Positions 15,059-22,252 of a stretch of DNA of 22,252 bases are shown here, one piece after another. This stretch comes from an uncultured Opitutia bacterium (GTDB lineage Bacteria > Verrucomicrobiota > Verrucomicrobiia > Opitutales > UBA953). A program made the translations under genes and the position numbers. The stretch is taken from the NCBI GenBank assembly GCA_903882335.1, contig CAIRWP010000051.1, positions 1 to 22,252 of the forward strand. Direction: 5' to 3'. Under the pieces are notes generated by a model that saw only the letters and a list, made by a program, of their open reading frames with translations, did not search any database and had not been told where the DNA came from. How positions within the stretch are numbered: position 1 is the first letter of the stretch; each line of letters opens with the position of its first letter.

Positions 15059-18000
15059 ATGAAACTCTCCCGCCGCTTCCTCGTCCTGGCCGCCGCCCTC
15101 GCGGCCGCCCCCCTCGCCCGGGCCGACGTCACCGTCAACTACGCCGCGCCGCAGCAAAACCCGGCGCAGGTGCTCGTCGGCGCGCCCCTCACGGGCGTCG
15201 TCAACCTGACCAACCTCAGCGCCCCCGGCACCTTGCCGAGCCCGACGCAGATCCAGGAGCAGACCCGCACGATCACCTCGCTGAACCTCAGCCAGCCCGT
15301 CGGCGTCCGCACCCAGCTCATCGTCAACCAGCAGGTCGCCGCGACCACCCAGATCAAGCTGCTCAGCGACGACTTCACCTCGATCACCGCCTTCCCGGTG
15401 ACCGACTTGGCGATCGCCGACGTGGTCCCCCTGTTCATCAAGACCGGCGGCGGCACCCTCCAGTACGATGCCTTCAAGGACATCAATTACTTCGGCAACA
15501 ACACCTTCACCAATAACTCCAACCTGCCCAACGACCTGCGCGCCCAGGGCGCCTTCTCGGGCATCGCGATTGTCAACCAAGGCTCGCTGGTCGTCAGCGG
15601 CTACCTCAACCAGTGGGCCCAGTACGGCGCGAACGCGCCCGCGGGCTTCACCTCGCGCATGGTCGGCGCCAAGGCCGTCCTCGTGCAGGGCAACGCCACG
15701 CTCAGCTTCCAGAATACCCCGTACAACGTCGTCCGCCAAGGCCCGCAGCTGGGCGACGGCCAGCTGGGGAACCCCTCCTCGCCGCTGGTTTTCCGCCTGA
15801 ATTTCGTCCACAACCTTTACGCCGGCACCTTGGTCGACTTCGTGAGCGGCAACGAGGGGTCCGACGTCAACACCGTCCTCGAGGTCGGCAAGGACGATGA
15901 CTACGCCCTCAACGCCCATTTCGACGCCGGCATGGTCGGTTCCATCGGCCGCATCGACGGCGCTGGTCGTCTGTTCAAGACCGGCACCGGTCAGCTGACC
16001 ATCCTGAACAGCAGCCGTCTCACCGGCGACGTCTTCATCGCCGGCGGCGACCTCGTGCTCAACGACCCCAACGGCCTCGCCCTGCGTCAGGCCGCCTCCG
16101 TCAACCTCATCGGCGGCTCGCCGACCGGGCAGACCACGCTGTCGGAATTCAACTCCGCCACCGACCAGGGCGGCGGCACCGAGTGGCGCCCGGGCTACCT
16201 CCCCGCCGGCGGCGCCCCCGTCCTCGAGGTGCGCAGCAACCAGACGATCCGTAACCTGCAGGCCCTCTTCGCGGAAGCCGCCGTCAATCTCTGGGACGCC
16301 GGTCCCGGCACCGGGTCTCGCATCGATGTCTCGCCGAACCAGCGCCTCGTCGTCATCCAGGACGCGAACCTCGACGGTTACTACACGGGCAGCATCAACG
16401 GCGGCCAAGGCGTCTTCGACAAGCAGGGCGTCGGCGCGCTTGCGCTGATGGGTACCAGCTCGACCATCGGCCAGATCGACGTCAACGGCGGCAAGATCAT
16501 CGCGAACGTGCAGAGCCTCGGCTACGGCCGCGTCGTGCTGGGCACCGCCGGCACCCTCTCCATCGTCCAGAACAACGCCGGCACGCTCCGGGCGCAGATC
16601 AACGGCGCCGCCGGCTCCGTCCTGACCGTGGCTCCGACGGACACCATCGTCAACACCCGCTCCGGCAACGCCACCATCGGCAACGGCCAGCTCGGCGTGA
16701 TCGACGTCTACAACCGGCAGGACCTCTTCTTCGGCGAACTCGTCGTCCGCAACGGCATCACGCTGGCCTTCTCCTTCGGTCAGGACAACACGTTCGTGAA
16801 CGCCTCCTCGATCAAGCTGCAATCGGGCATCGGTGACAACGACGTGAACGGTGGCCTGGGCTACGAGACCACCATCCGCTTCAACGACACCACGCAGCGC
16901 GTCAACAACCTCGTCGGCGACGCCAACACCCGCATCGAGCTCGGCCGCGGCAGCGTCACCCTGAATCAGAACGCCGCCACGACCTACCAAGGCAAGATCA
17001 CGGGCGCGGGCAACCTCGTCAAGCAGGGCGCCAATACGCTGACCCTCTCCGGCCTGAACGCCTACTACGGCACGACCGTCGTCAAGCAGGGCGCCCTCGC
17101 CCTCAACGGCACGAACAGCATCCAGAACACCGCCGGCCTCGTGCTCCTCGCCGGCACGTCCCTCAATGCCACGGGCAACCAGACCGTCGGGTCGCTCTTC
17201 GGCCAGGCCGGGTCGACCATCAACCTCAACGGCGGTACCTTGATCGTCGGCAAGACGACCGGCCAGATCGCCGAGCTCAACGCCGCGCTCACCAACTTCC
17301 CCGGGACCTCGCCCGACGCCAATCCCGCCTTCTACCTGCAGACGACGCCCACGGTCAACGCCACCATCACCCTGCCGTGGGGCGCCGCGGGCGCCAACAC
17401 GATCAGCCTCGCCAGCGTCGCCGGTCTCAGCGCCGGCTCCCCGGTCAACGGCATCGACCCGACGGCATCCGTCGGATCGGGGGACTTCTTCATCCGCCCG
17501 ATCGGCGCCGGCGCGGCCCTCACCAGCACGATCACCCTAGCCGACGTGACCAACCTGTCGCCGGGCCAGACGATCGGGACGATTCCCATCGTCAAACCCA
17601 TCAACAACTCCTCCGCCGCAGGGGCCGTCGTTTCCTTCGTCACGGTCGGCAACACGAACAACCTGGCGCCCGGCCAGACCGTCACCGGCCTCGGTATCGC
17701 CGCCGGCACCACGATCCAGAGCGTCGTCGGTAACCGGGTGAACCTCAGCGCCCCCCTGACCGCTGCTTCTTCCGGCCTGCTCACCGTCGCGACGGGCATC
17801 CCGGCGGGTACCACGATCGTCACTATCGACCTCGCGACGAACACGCTGACCCTGAGCAACGTACTCACCGCGCAGGCCGCGGGCAGCCTGACCGCTTCCC
17901 AGCCCACCCTCGTCGTCGCCGACGCGTCCCGGCTCGCCGTCGGCCAGACCGTTTATTCCGAGGCCCTCCGCAAGGCCCTGGTTCCGGGCAATATCAACGC

Positions 18001-21000
18001 GGGTTTCGTCACCGTCGCCGATGTCACTGGGCTGGCCGCCGGCCAGATGGTCACCGGCGTCGGCATCCCCGCGGGCACCACGATCACCGGGTTCGCGGGC
18101 AACGACGTCCTCCTCAGCGCGAGCACCACCGCCGCCACCAGCGGCACCTTGACGGTCCTGACCGGCATCCCGACCGGCGCGCGGATCCTTAATGTCGACG
18201 CTCTTACCAACACCGTCACCCTCGACACCAACCTGCTCGCCCCTGCGACCGGCGAACTGGCGATCCGCTCCGGCATCGCTCCGGGCTCCGTCATCACCGG
18301 CATCAATGGCAACGTCCTCACGCTCGACACCCCGCTGAGTTTCCAGTCGGCCGGCGATCTCACCAACCTCCCCGTGACCGGGATGTCGCGCGAGAACACC
18401 GTGGGCTACCTGGCCTCCACCCTCAGCGAGCAGGTCGTCCGGACCGTCGTTGCCGGCGCCCAAGGCGGCACCACCCTCGCCCTGGCCGATGTCACCGGGC
18501 TCGTCCAAGGCCGCACCATCCTCGGCACCGGTATTCCGGCCGGCGCCGCGATCACCAGCATCCTCGCCGCGGGCTCGGCCACCATCACGGGAACCATCCT
18601 CACCGGTGAGACCATCCTGCCGACCACCAATACCGCCGGGCTGACCGTCGGTCAGATCGTCACCGGTGTCGGCATCCCCGCCAACACGGTCATCACCGCG
18701 ATCGCGCCCAACGCCAGCATCACCCTGAGCAACGCGCTGCAGGCGGCTTCGTCCGGCGTCGTGACCGGCCTGGCCGGCGTCACCCTCAGCCAGGCCTTGA
18801 CCGCCGCGGCCACCGGTAGCGTCCGCGTCCTCACCGTCGCCGACCAGCAGGTCCTATCCTTCCGCGGCGACATCACGGGCACCGGCGGCCTGACCAAGAT
18901 CGGACCCGAGCGGCTGATCCTTGCGGGCGTGAATAATTACTCGGGAGCCACCAACATCCAAGGAGGCGTGCTCCAGATCAACGGCGACTCCCTGCGCAAC
19001 ACCTCGAGTATCAATATCGGTGCGCTGGGCTCCCTGGCCATCAACGTCGATGCCGGCACCCTGGAGTTCAACCGACCCATCGCCGGCGTCGGCGGTTTCG
19101 AGAAGCTCGGCGCGGGTACCCTCGTGATCAACACGACCACCGGCTGGTCCACCGGCCGCATCGACATCATCGAGGGCGCCGTCCAGTTCAACCCCGGCAA
19201 TCTCTCCTCCATCACCGGCGGCATCGTCAACGTCCGCGCCGGTACGAACTTCCAGCTCAACACGCCGAACGACCTGGCCTGGACCGGTTCGATCAGCGGC
19301 CCGGGTAACACCTCCAAGACCGGCGCCGGCACCCTCACCATCGGCGGCAGCTTCACCGCCACCGGCACGATGTCCGTGCTGGCGGGCAAGGTCATCGTCA
19401 ACGCGCTGCCGAAGGACGGCTCCCTCTTCGGCACGATCGACGTCGCCGCCGGCACCACCTTCGCCGACAAGGTCGCGGCCACCACCGGCACCCAGCTCCT
19501 GGCGGGCACCATCGTCCCCGTCGCCTCCGCCGCCGGCTTCTACGTCGGCCAGCCCGTCTCCGGCACCGGCATCGCCGCCGGCTCCGTGGTCGTCGCGGTC
19601 GGGACGGATTCGCTGACCTTGGACCTGCCCACGACCGCCGTCGCCAACCAGGGCGTCGTCGGCGCCGAGACTTATGGCACCCGGGTCAGCCGCGCCGCCA
19701 CCCAGGCGGTCGCCGGCGCCTCCGTGTCCGCGACCACGGCGGGCCTGCAGGCCGGCATGCGCGTCTACGACAACACCGTGGCCGGCGCCCCGGTGCTGCT
19801 CGGCACCATCGCCACCATCGTCGACGCGAACACCCTCACGCTCAGCGCCGCGACCACCGTGGCGCGCAGCGGCGACTACGCCTTCTATCAGGGCGACATC
19901 AAGGGCGCGGGTAACTTCGAGAAGACCGGCGGCGGTCTCCTGCAGCTCGATGTCCCGCTCTCCCTCACGGGCTTGGTCAACCTCACCGGCGGCACGCTCA
20001 AGCTGAACACCGCGGCGACCTTCGCCACCGCCACGGCCGTGAACCTCGGCGCTAACACGACCTTGGATGTCTCCGGCTTCCGCCAGGACCTCGCCAACGT
20101 GACGGGTGATGCCAGCTCGACCATCAACGGCACGGGCTCCGTCCTGACCATCAATGTCTCCGCTGGCACCACCGCCGTTTATCGCGGCAACATCGTGGGC
20201 GGTGCCACCATCGAGAAGCTGGGGTCGGGCACCTTCAACCTCGCCCGTCTCGGGACGGAGAACCGCATCGGCACCATCAACGTCCATGCCGGCACCCTCA
20301 TCGGCAGCCAGGCCGGCTTCCGCTCTAGCCCCACCGGCTGGGCCAACCTCTCCGTCGACAACGGCGCCACCATCGGCTTCAACAACGACGACCCGACGGC
20401 GGCTTGGCAGTTTGACGGCCTGGTCGCCAGCACCGGCGTCGGCACCGGCACGACCGGCGGCACCATCCTCAAGACCGGGGCCGGGGAAGTCCGGTTGACC
20501 AACGCGGGCAACACCGCGGAAAACTACGTCGTCCAAGGCGGCAAGCTCCGCGTCATCGACGGTCGGGCCAACGGCCTCGGGACTTCGTCGACGGCCTTCC
20601 AAGGCGGCTTGGCGACGGACACCACCGAGCTATTCACCGCCAACCTGGCTGCGGACACCACCCTGCAGATCGACCTCGCCAACGGTACCGAGCGTGCGCT
20701 GGGCGCGCAGATCACCGCCGCCGCCGGGAGCACCCTCATCCTCAACGCGGCCGGCAACGCCGATGTCGCCCTGACCTCGGTGCCGCAGTTCGCCTCGATC
20801 GGCCTGCAGGGGAACGTCGTGCTTTGGACGAATGGCCAGACCCAGGTCTCCGGCGTCGAAGGGTCGGCCGGTTCCACCCTCCGCTTCTCCGCCGCTCCCG
20901 CCAGCGGGGCGACGACCCAGGTGGTCACGCTCCGCCAGTCCTTGGCGACGACGATGCTCGGCACCGTCGAATCCGAGATCGCCACCGACCTGACCTTGGT

Positions 21001-22252
21001 CGGTCCGGCGCGCGCTTCCCTCCTGGCCGCCAATTTCCCCAATAGTTTCCTCGGGGTGGCCGGGCTCGCCAATACCCTCACCGTCGGCACGACGACCGAA
21101 GCCGGACATATCGAGGTCCGGCCCGCTTTCGGCGCCAAGACCCTCACCTTGGCCAAAAGCTCCGCGGTCCTGGCCAACCAGGGCTCCGTCGCGGTGCGCG
21201 CCGACGGCGGCTCGTACGCCTCGCCCGAGCAATTCCTCGGCACGGTTGACGGCGTCGCGGCCGCCGGTCGCTTCATCAAGACCGGCGCGGGTTACCTCGA
21301 TGGCCGGACCGCCATCGTGACGGCGGCGGTCTTCTCCTCCTATGAGATCGAGGCCGGTCACCTCATCGTCGAATCCGCGAACGGCAGCATCCTCGGCGGC
21401 CGCCCGATCACGCTGAAGGGCGGCTTCCTTGAGATCCAACAAGGCGCGGGCGCGGCGACGCTCGCCACCGGCGCCTTCACCGCCTCCAGCGGTACCGGCC
21501 TGATCCAGGTCGACGGGTCGCTTGGTTCCGGCGTCCTGACCATCGGCGGCAGTTTTGCCGGCGGCCTGGCGCTCACCGGCGAAGCCAAGGTGGCGCTCGG
21601 TACGGCGCTCGTCCCCAACGTGGCCATCTCCGGGGACATCTCGGTCGGCGGCACGTCCACGCTCCGCGGCTCGGCCGTCCTGGGTACGCTGGCGGCGCCG
21701 GCGGATTTCACCAATAACGGTATAGTCGCCCCGGGCTACTCGCCCGGTGTCATCACGGCCACGGGCGACGTCACCAACACCGGCACCTACCAGCTGGAGC
21801 TTTCCGCCACCGAGACCAACGGTACCTTCAACGACCGTATCGAGTTCTACGGGAAAGCCGACCTCAACCAAGGCGGCACCGGCCGCATCGAGCTCTCGCA
21901 GTACGGCGTCGCGGCCTTGCCGCACGGCCAGCGCTACGTACTCTTCCAGGGCCTGACCCCGGCTTCCGTCGCCACCGCCGGCGGTGTCTCCGGACAGACC
22001 TTCCTCGCCACCGCCAACCTGAGCGGCCTCCGCGTCGGAGACGGCCTCACCGGCACGGGTCTCGCGGCCGGGACCACCATCGCCGCCGTCGTCCCGCAGG
22101 TCGCGCTCACCGCGACCGGCGGCGCCGGCACCACCGTCACGGTGGCCAGCAGCGCCGGGCTCGTCACTGGCCAGGCCATCACCGGCACCGGCATCGCCGC
22201 GGGCTCGGTCATCACCTCGATCGTCGGCAACACCCTCACGCTGAACAACGCG
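15059..22252 (+). CDS. Second giant PATR-repeat autotransporter-like protein (3' end outside window)
   Basis: The ATG at 15059 comes 25 bases after the previous stop, without a Shine-Dalgarno site, so the two genes are probably co-transcribed. The frame stays open for 2398 codons to the window end. A signal peptide (MKLSRRFLVLAAALAAAPLARA, cleavage before D23) is followed by a paralogue of the first giant protein. Both carry LxVSGxLNxW, LNFVHNLxAG, NQTIRNxQA and ELGRGxxTLxQNA blocks in the same order. At least eleven PATR units are visible, e.g. RLFKTGTGQLTIL (near 15970), NLVKQGANTLTLSG (17014), NTSKTGAGTLTIG (19307), TILKTGAGEVRLT (20465) and RFIKTGAGYLDG (21272). A large array of the second module lies at 17363-18840, with more at 19488-19893 and 21985 to the end. 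APGYSPGV near 21732 suggests the passenger is close to its end, with a barrel expected beyond the window. That barrel is not seen. Confidence 0.88.
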   Translation, partial: MKLSRRFLVLAAALAAAPLARADVTVNYAAPQQNPAQVLVGAPLTGVVNLTNLSAPGTLPSPTQIQEQTRTITSLNLSQPVGVRTQLIVNQQVAATTQIKLLSDDFTSITAFPVTDLAIADVVPLFIKTGGGTLQYDAFKDINYFGNNTFTNNSNLPNDLRAQGAFSGIAIVNQGSLVVSGYLNQWAQYGANAPAGFTSRMVGAKAVLVQGNATLSFQNTPYNVVRQGPQLGDGQLGNPSSPLVFRLNFVHNLYAGTLVDFVSGNEGSDVNTVLEVGKDDDYALNAHFDAGMVGSIGRIDGAGRLFKTGTGQLTILNSSRLTGDVFIAGGDLVLNDPNGLALRQAASVNLIGGSPTGQTTLSEFNSATDQGGGTEWRPGYLPAGGAPVLEVRSNQTIRNLQALFAEAAVNLWDAGPGTGSRIDVSPNQRLVVIQDANLDGYYTGSINGGQGVFDKQGVGALALMGTSSTIGQIDVNGGKIIANVQSLGYGRVVLGTAGTLSIVQNNAGTLRAQINGAAGSVLTVAPTDTIVNTRSGNATIGNGQLGVIDVYNRQDLFFGELVVRNGITLAFSFGQDNTFVNASSIKLQSGIGDNDVNGGLGYETTIRFNDTTQRVNNLVGDANTRIELGRGSVTLNQNAATTYQGKITGAGNLVKQGANTLTLSGLNAYYGTTVVKQGALALNGTNSIQNTAGLVLLAGTSLNATGNQTVGSLFGQAGSTINLNGGTLIVGKTTGQIAELNAALTNFPGTSPDANPAFYLQTTPTVNATITLPWGAAGANTISLASVAGLSAGSPVNGIDPTASVGSGDFFIRPIGAGAALTSTITLADVTNLSPGQTIGTIPIVKPINNSSAAGAVVSFVTVGNTNNLAPGQTVTGLGIAAGTTIQSVVGNRVNLSAPLTAASSGLLTVATGIPAGTTIVTIDLATNTLTLSNVLTAQAAGSLTASQPTLVVADASRLAVGQTVYSEALRKALVPGNINAGFVTVADVTGLAAGQMVTGVGIPAGTTITGFAGNDVLLSASTTAATSGTLTVLTGIPTGARILNVDALTNTVTLDTNLLAPATGELAIRSGIAPGSVITGINGNVLTLDTPLSFQSAGDLTNLPVTGMSRENTVGYLASTLSEQVVRTVVAGAQGGTTLALADVTGLVQGRTILGTGIPAGAAITSILAAGSATITGTILTGETILPTTNTAGLTVGQIVTGVGIPANTVITAIAPNASITLSNALQAASSGVVTGLAGVTLSQALTAAATGSVRVLTVADQQVLSFRGDITGTGGLTKIGPERLILAGVNNYSGATNIQGGVLQINGDSLRNTSSINIGALGSLAINVDAGTLEFNRPIAGVGGFEKLGAGTLVINTTTGWSTGRIDIIEGAVQFNPGNLSSITGGIVNVRAGTNFQLNTPNDLAWTGSISGPGNTSKTGAGTLTIGGSFTATGTMSVLAGKVIVNALPKDGSLFGTIDVAAGTTFADKVAATTGTQLLAGTIVPVASAAGFYVGQPVSGTGIAAGSVVVAVGTDSLTLDLPTTAVANQGVVGAETYGTRVSRAATQAVAGASVSATTAGLQAGMRVYDNTVAGAPVLLGTIATIVDANTLTLSAATTVARSGDYAFYQGDIKGAGNFEKTGGGLLQLDVPLSLTGLVNLTGGTLKLNTAATFATATAVNLGANTTLDVSGFRQDLANVTGDASSTINGTGSVLTINVSAGTTAVYRGNIVGGATIEKLGSGTFNLARLGTENRIGTINVHAGTLIGSQAGFRSSPTGWANLSVDNGATIGFNNDDPTAAWQFDGLVASTGVGTGTTGGTILKTGAGEVRLTNAGNTAENYVVQGGKLRVIDGRANGLGTSSTAFQGGLATDTTELFTANLAADTTLQIDLANGTERALGAQITAAAGSTLILNAAGNADVALTSVPQFASIGLQGNVVLWTNGQTQVSGVEGSAGSTLRFSAAPASGATTQVVTLRQSLATTMLGTVESEIATDLTLVGPARASLLAANFPNSFLGVAGLANTLTVGTTTEAGHIEVRPAFGAKTLTLAKSSAVLANQGSVAVRADGGSYASPEQFLGTVDGVAAAGRFIKTGAGYLDGRTAIVTAAVFSSYEIEAGHLIVESANGSILGGRPITLKGGFLEIQQGAGAATLATGAFTASSGTGLIQVDGSLGSGVLTIGGSFAGGLALTGEAKVALGTALVPNVAISGDISVGGTSTLRGSAVLGTLAAPADFTNNGIVAPGYSPGVITATGDVTNTGTYQLELSATETNGTFNDRIEFYGKADLNQGGTGRIELSQYGVAALPHGQRYVLFQGLTPASVATAGGVSGQTFLATANLSGLRVGDGLTGTGLAAGTTIAAVVPQVALTATGGAGTTVTVASSAGLVTGQAITGTGIAAGSVITSIVGNTLTLNNA
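17363..18840 (+). repeat. Large GQ-V-GIPAGT-type module array E (about 7-9 units)
   Basis: About 490 residues with recurring cores NLAPGQTVTGLGIAAGTTIQ, a partial GIPAGTTIVTIDLATNTLTL, GLAAGQMVTGVGIPAGTTIT, a partial GIPTGARILNVDALTNTVTL, GLVQGRTILGTGIPAGAAIT and GLTVGQIVTGVGIPANTVIT. Each is followed by an LTLS-type strand and an A-x-x-G-x-L-T-V return. Some units lack the first half. The matching place in the first giant gene has only about two units. Confidence 0.75.
19488..19893 (+). repeat. GQ-V-GIPAGT-type module block F (2 units)
   Basis: Encodes GFYVGQPVSGTGIAAGSVVV with SLTLDLPTTAV, then a divergent unit GLQAGMRVYDNTVAGAPVLL with NTLTLSAATTVARSG. It sits between two PATR units. Confidence 0.65.
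21985..22252 (+). repeat. GQ-V-GIPAGT-type module block G (2 units, continues past window)
   Basis: Encodes GLRVGDGLTGTGLAAGTTIA and GLVTGQAITGTGIAAGSVIT followed by NTLTLNNA at the window edge. It follows the QRYVLFQGL segment, whose counterpart in the first giant protein (RRFVLFKDT, near 13666) has no module after it. Confidence 0.7.

Larger units (their letters stand above)
15428..21390 (+). repeat. PATR repeat region of the second giant gene
   Basis: Units begin near bases 15428, 15964, 16409, 17008, 18881, 19090, 19301, 19910, 20201, 20459 and 21266. The best match to the family form is the unit near 18881 (LTKIGPERLILAGVNNYSGA), which includes the N-x-Y-S-G turn. Units are densest between 18881 and 20600. 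Confidence 0.8.

Noticed and set aside
17363..18840. Regular spacing of repeats as a CRISPR array or insertion sequence
   Set aside because: The repeats are protein-coding modules in one continuous frame with varying length and sequence. There are no short identical direct repeats with spacers and no transposase.
14924..21925. Several long minus-strand frames (14924-16990, 17537-18508, 18854-20602, 20630-21925)
   Set aside because: They have the same codon-aligned antisense phase relative to the second giant gene and the same Asp/Glu/Gly/Arg-rich composition. They are broken only where the sense gene uses codons such as CTA (17537).
15059..22252. Possible frameshift or missing gene call in the second giant gene
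   Set aside because: The start is at 15059, and the frame read at 22202 onward is the same phase. No stop interrupts it; it simply runs off the window end.

Overview
This is a GC-rich window with compact gene spacing, ATGA start/stop overlaps and almost no Shine-Dalgarno sequences. Together with two giant autotransporter-type proteins built from autotransporter-associated beta-strand (PATR) repeats, this suggests a Gram-negative bacterium of the Verrucomicrobiota, perhaps Opitutaceae-like. That placement is inference from style, not from a marker gene.

Left part (1-4796): a housekeeping run, mostly on the + strand. It opens inside the 3' end of a pabB-type gene, followed by a pabC-like class IV aminotransferase (ATGA overlap), both in the folate/p-aminobenzoate branch. 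A small membrane protein lies convergently on the minus strand. Then come a DUF21/CBS membrane protein and lgt (ATGA overlap), and a DegT/DnrJ/EryC1/StrS sugar aminotransferase. The pabC-like protein seems to have Pro where the PLP lysine is expected.

Middle part (4797-6630): a 267-base non-coding stretch bounded by a 15-base inverted repeat separates convergent genes. On the minus strand lie an OmpR/PhoB-type response regulator, with Asn at the phospho-acceptor position, and a monothiol (CGWS) glutaredoxin downstream of it. Divergent from the regulator is a 57-residue candidate lipoprotein. The intergenic DNA on both sides of this small gene carries G-rich direct repeats; the 9-mer GGTGGGGGT occurs both in front of the regulator and in front of the first giant gene.

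Right part (6631-22252): two tandem paralogous giant genes, 25 bases apart and probably one operon. The first is complete (2800 residues: signal peptide, long beta-helical passenger, C-terminal beta-barrel ending in Phe). The second has a signal peptide and at least 2398 codons and runs off the window before any barrel is reached. The passengers are colinear over roughly their first 950 residues in the first gene and 750 in the second. They diverge where blocks of a second repeat type are inserted: a G-L-x-x-G-Q-x-V-x-G-x-G-I-P-A-G-T-T-I module followed by L-T-L-S. The second gene has a much larger block of it. The two proteins are predicted to be exported through Sec and displayed on, or released from, the outer membrane. 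Their ligand or function cannot be read from the sequence.
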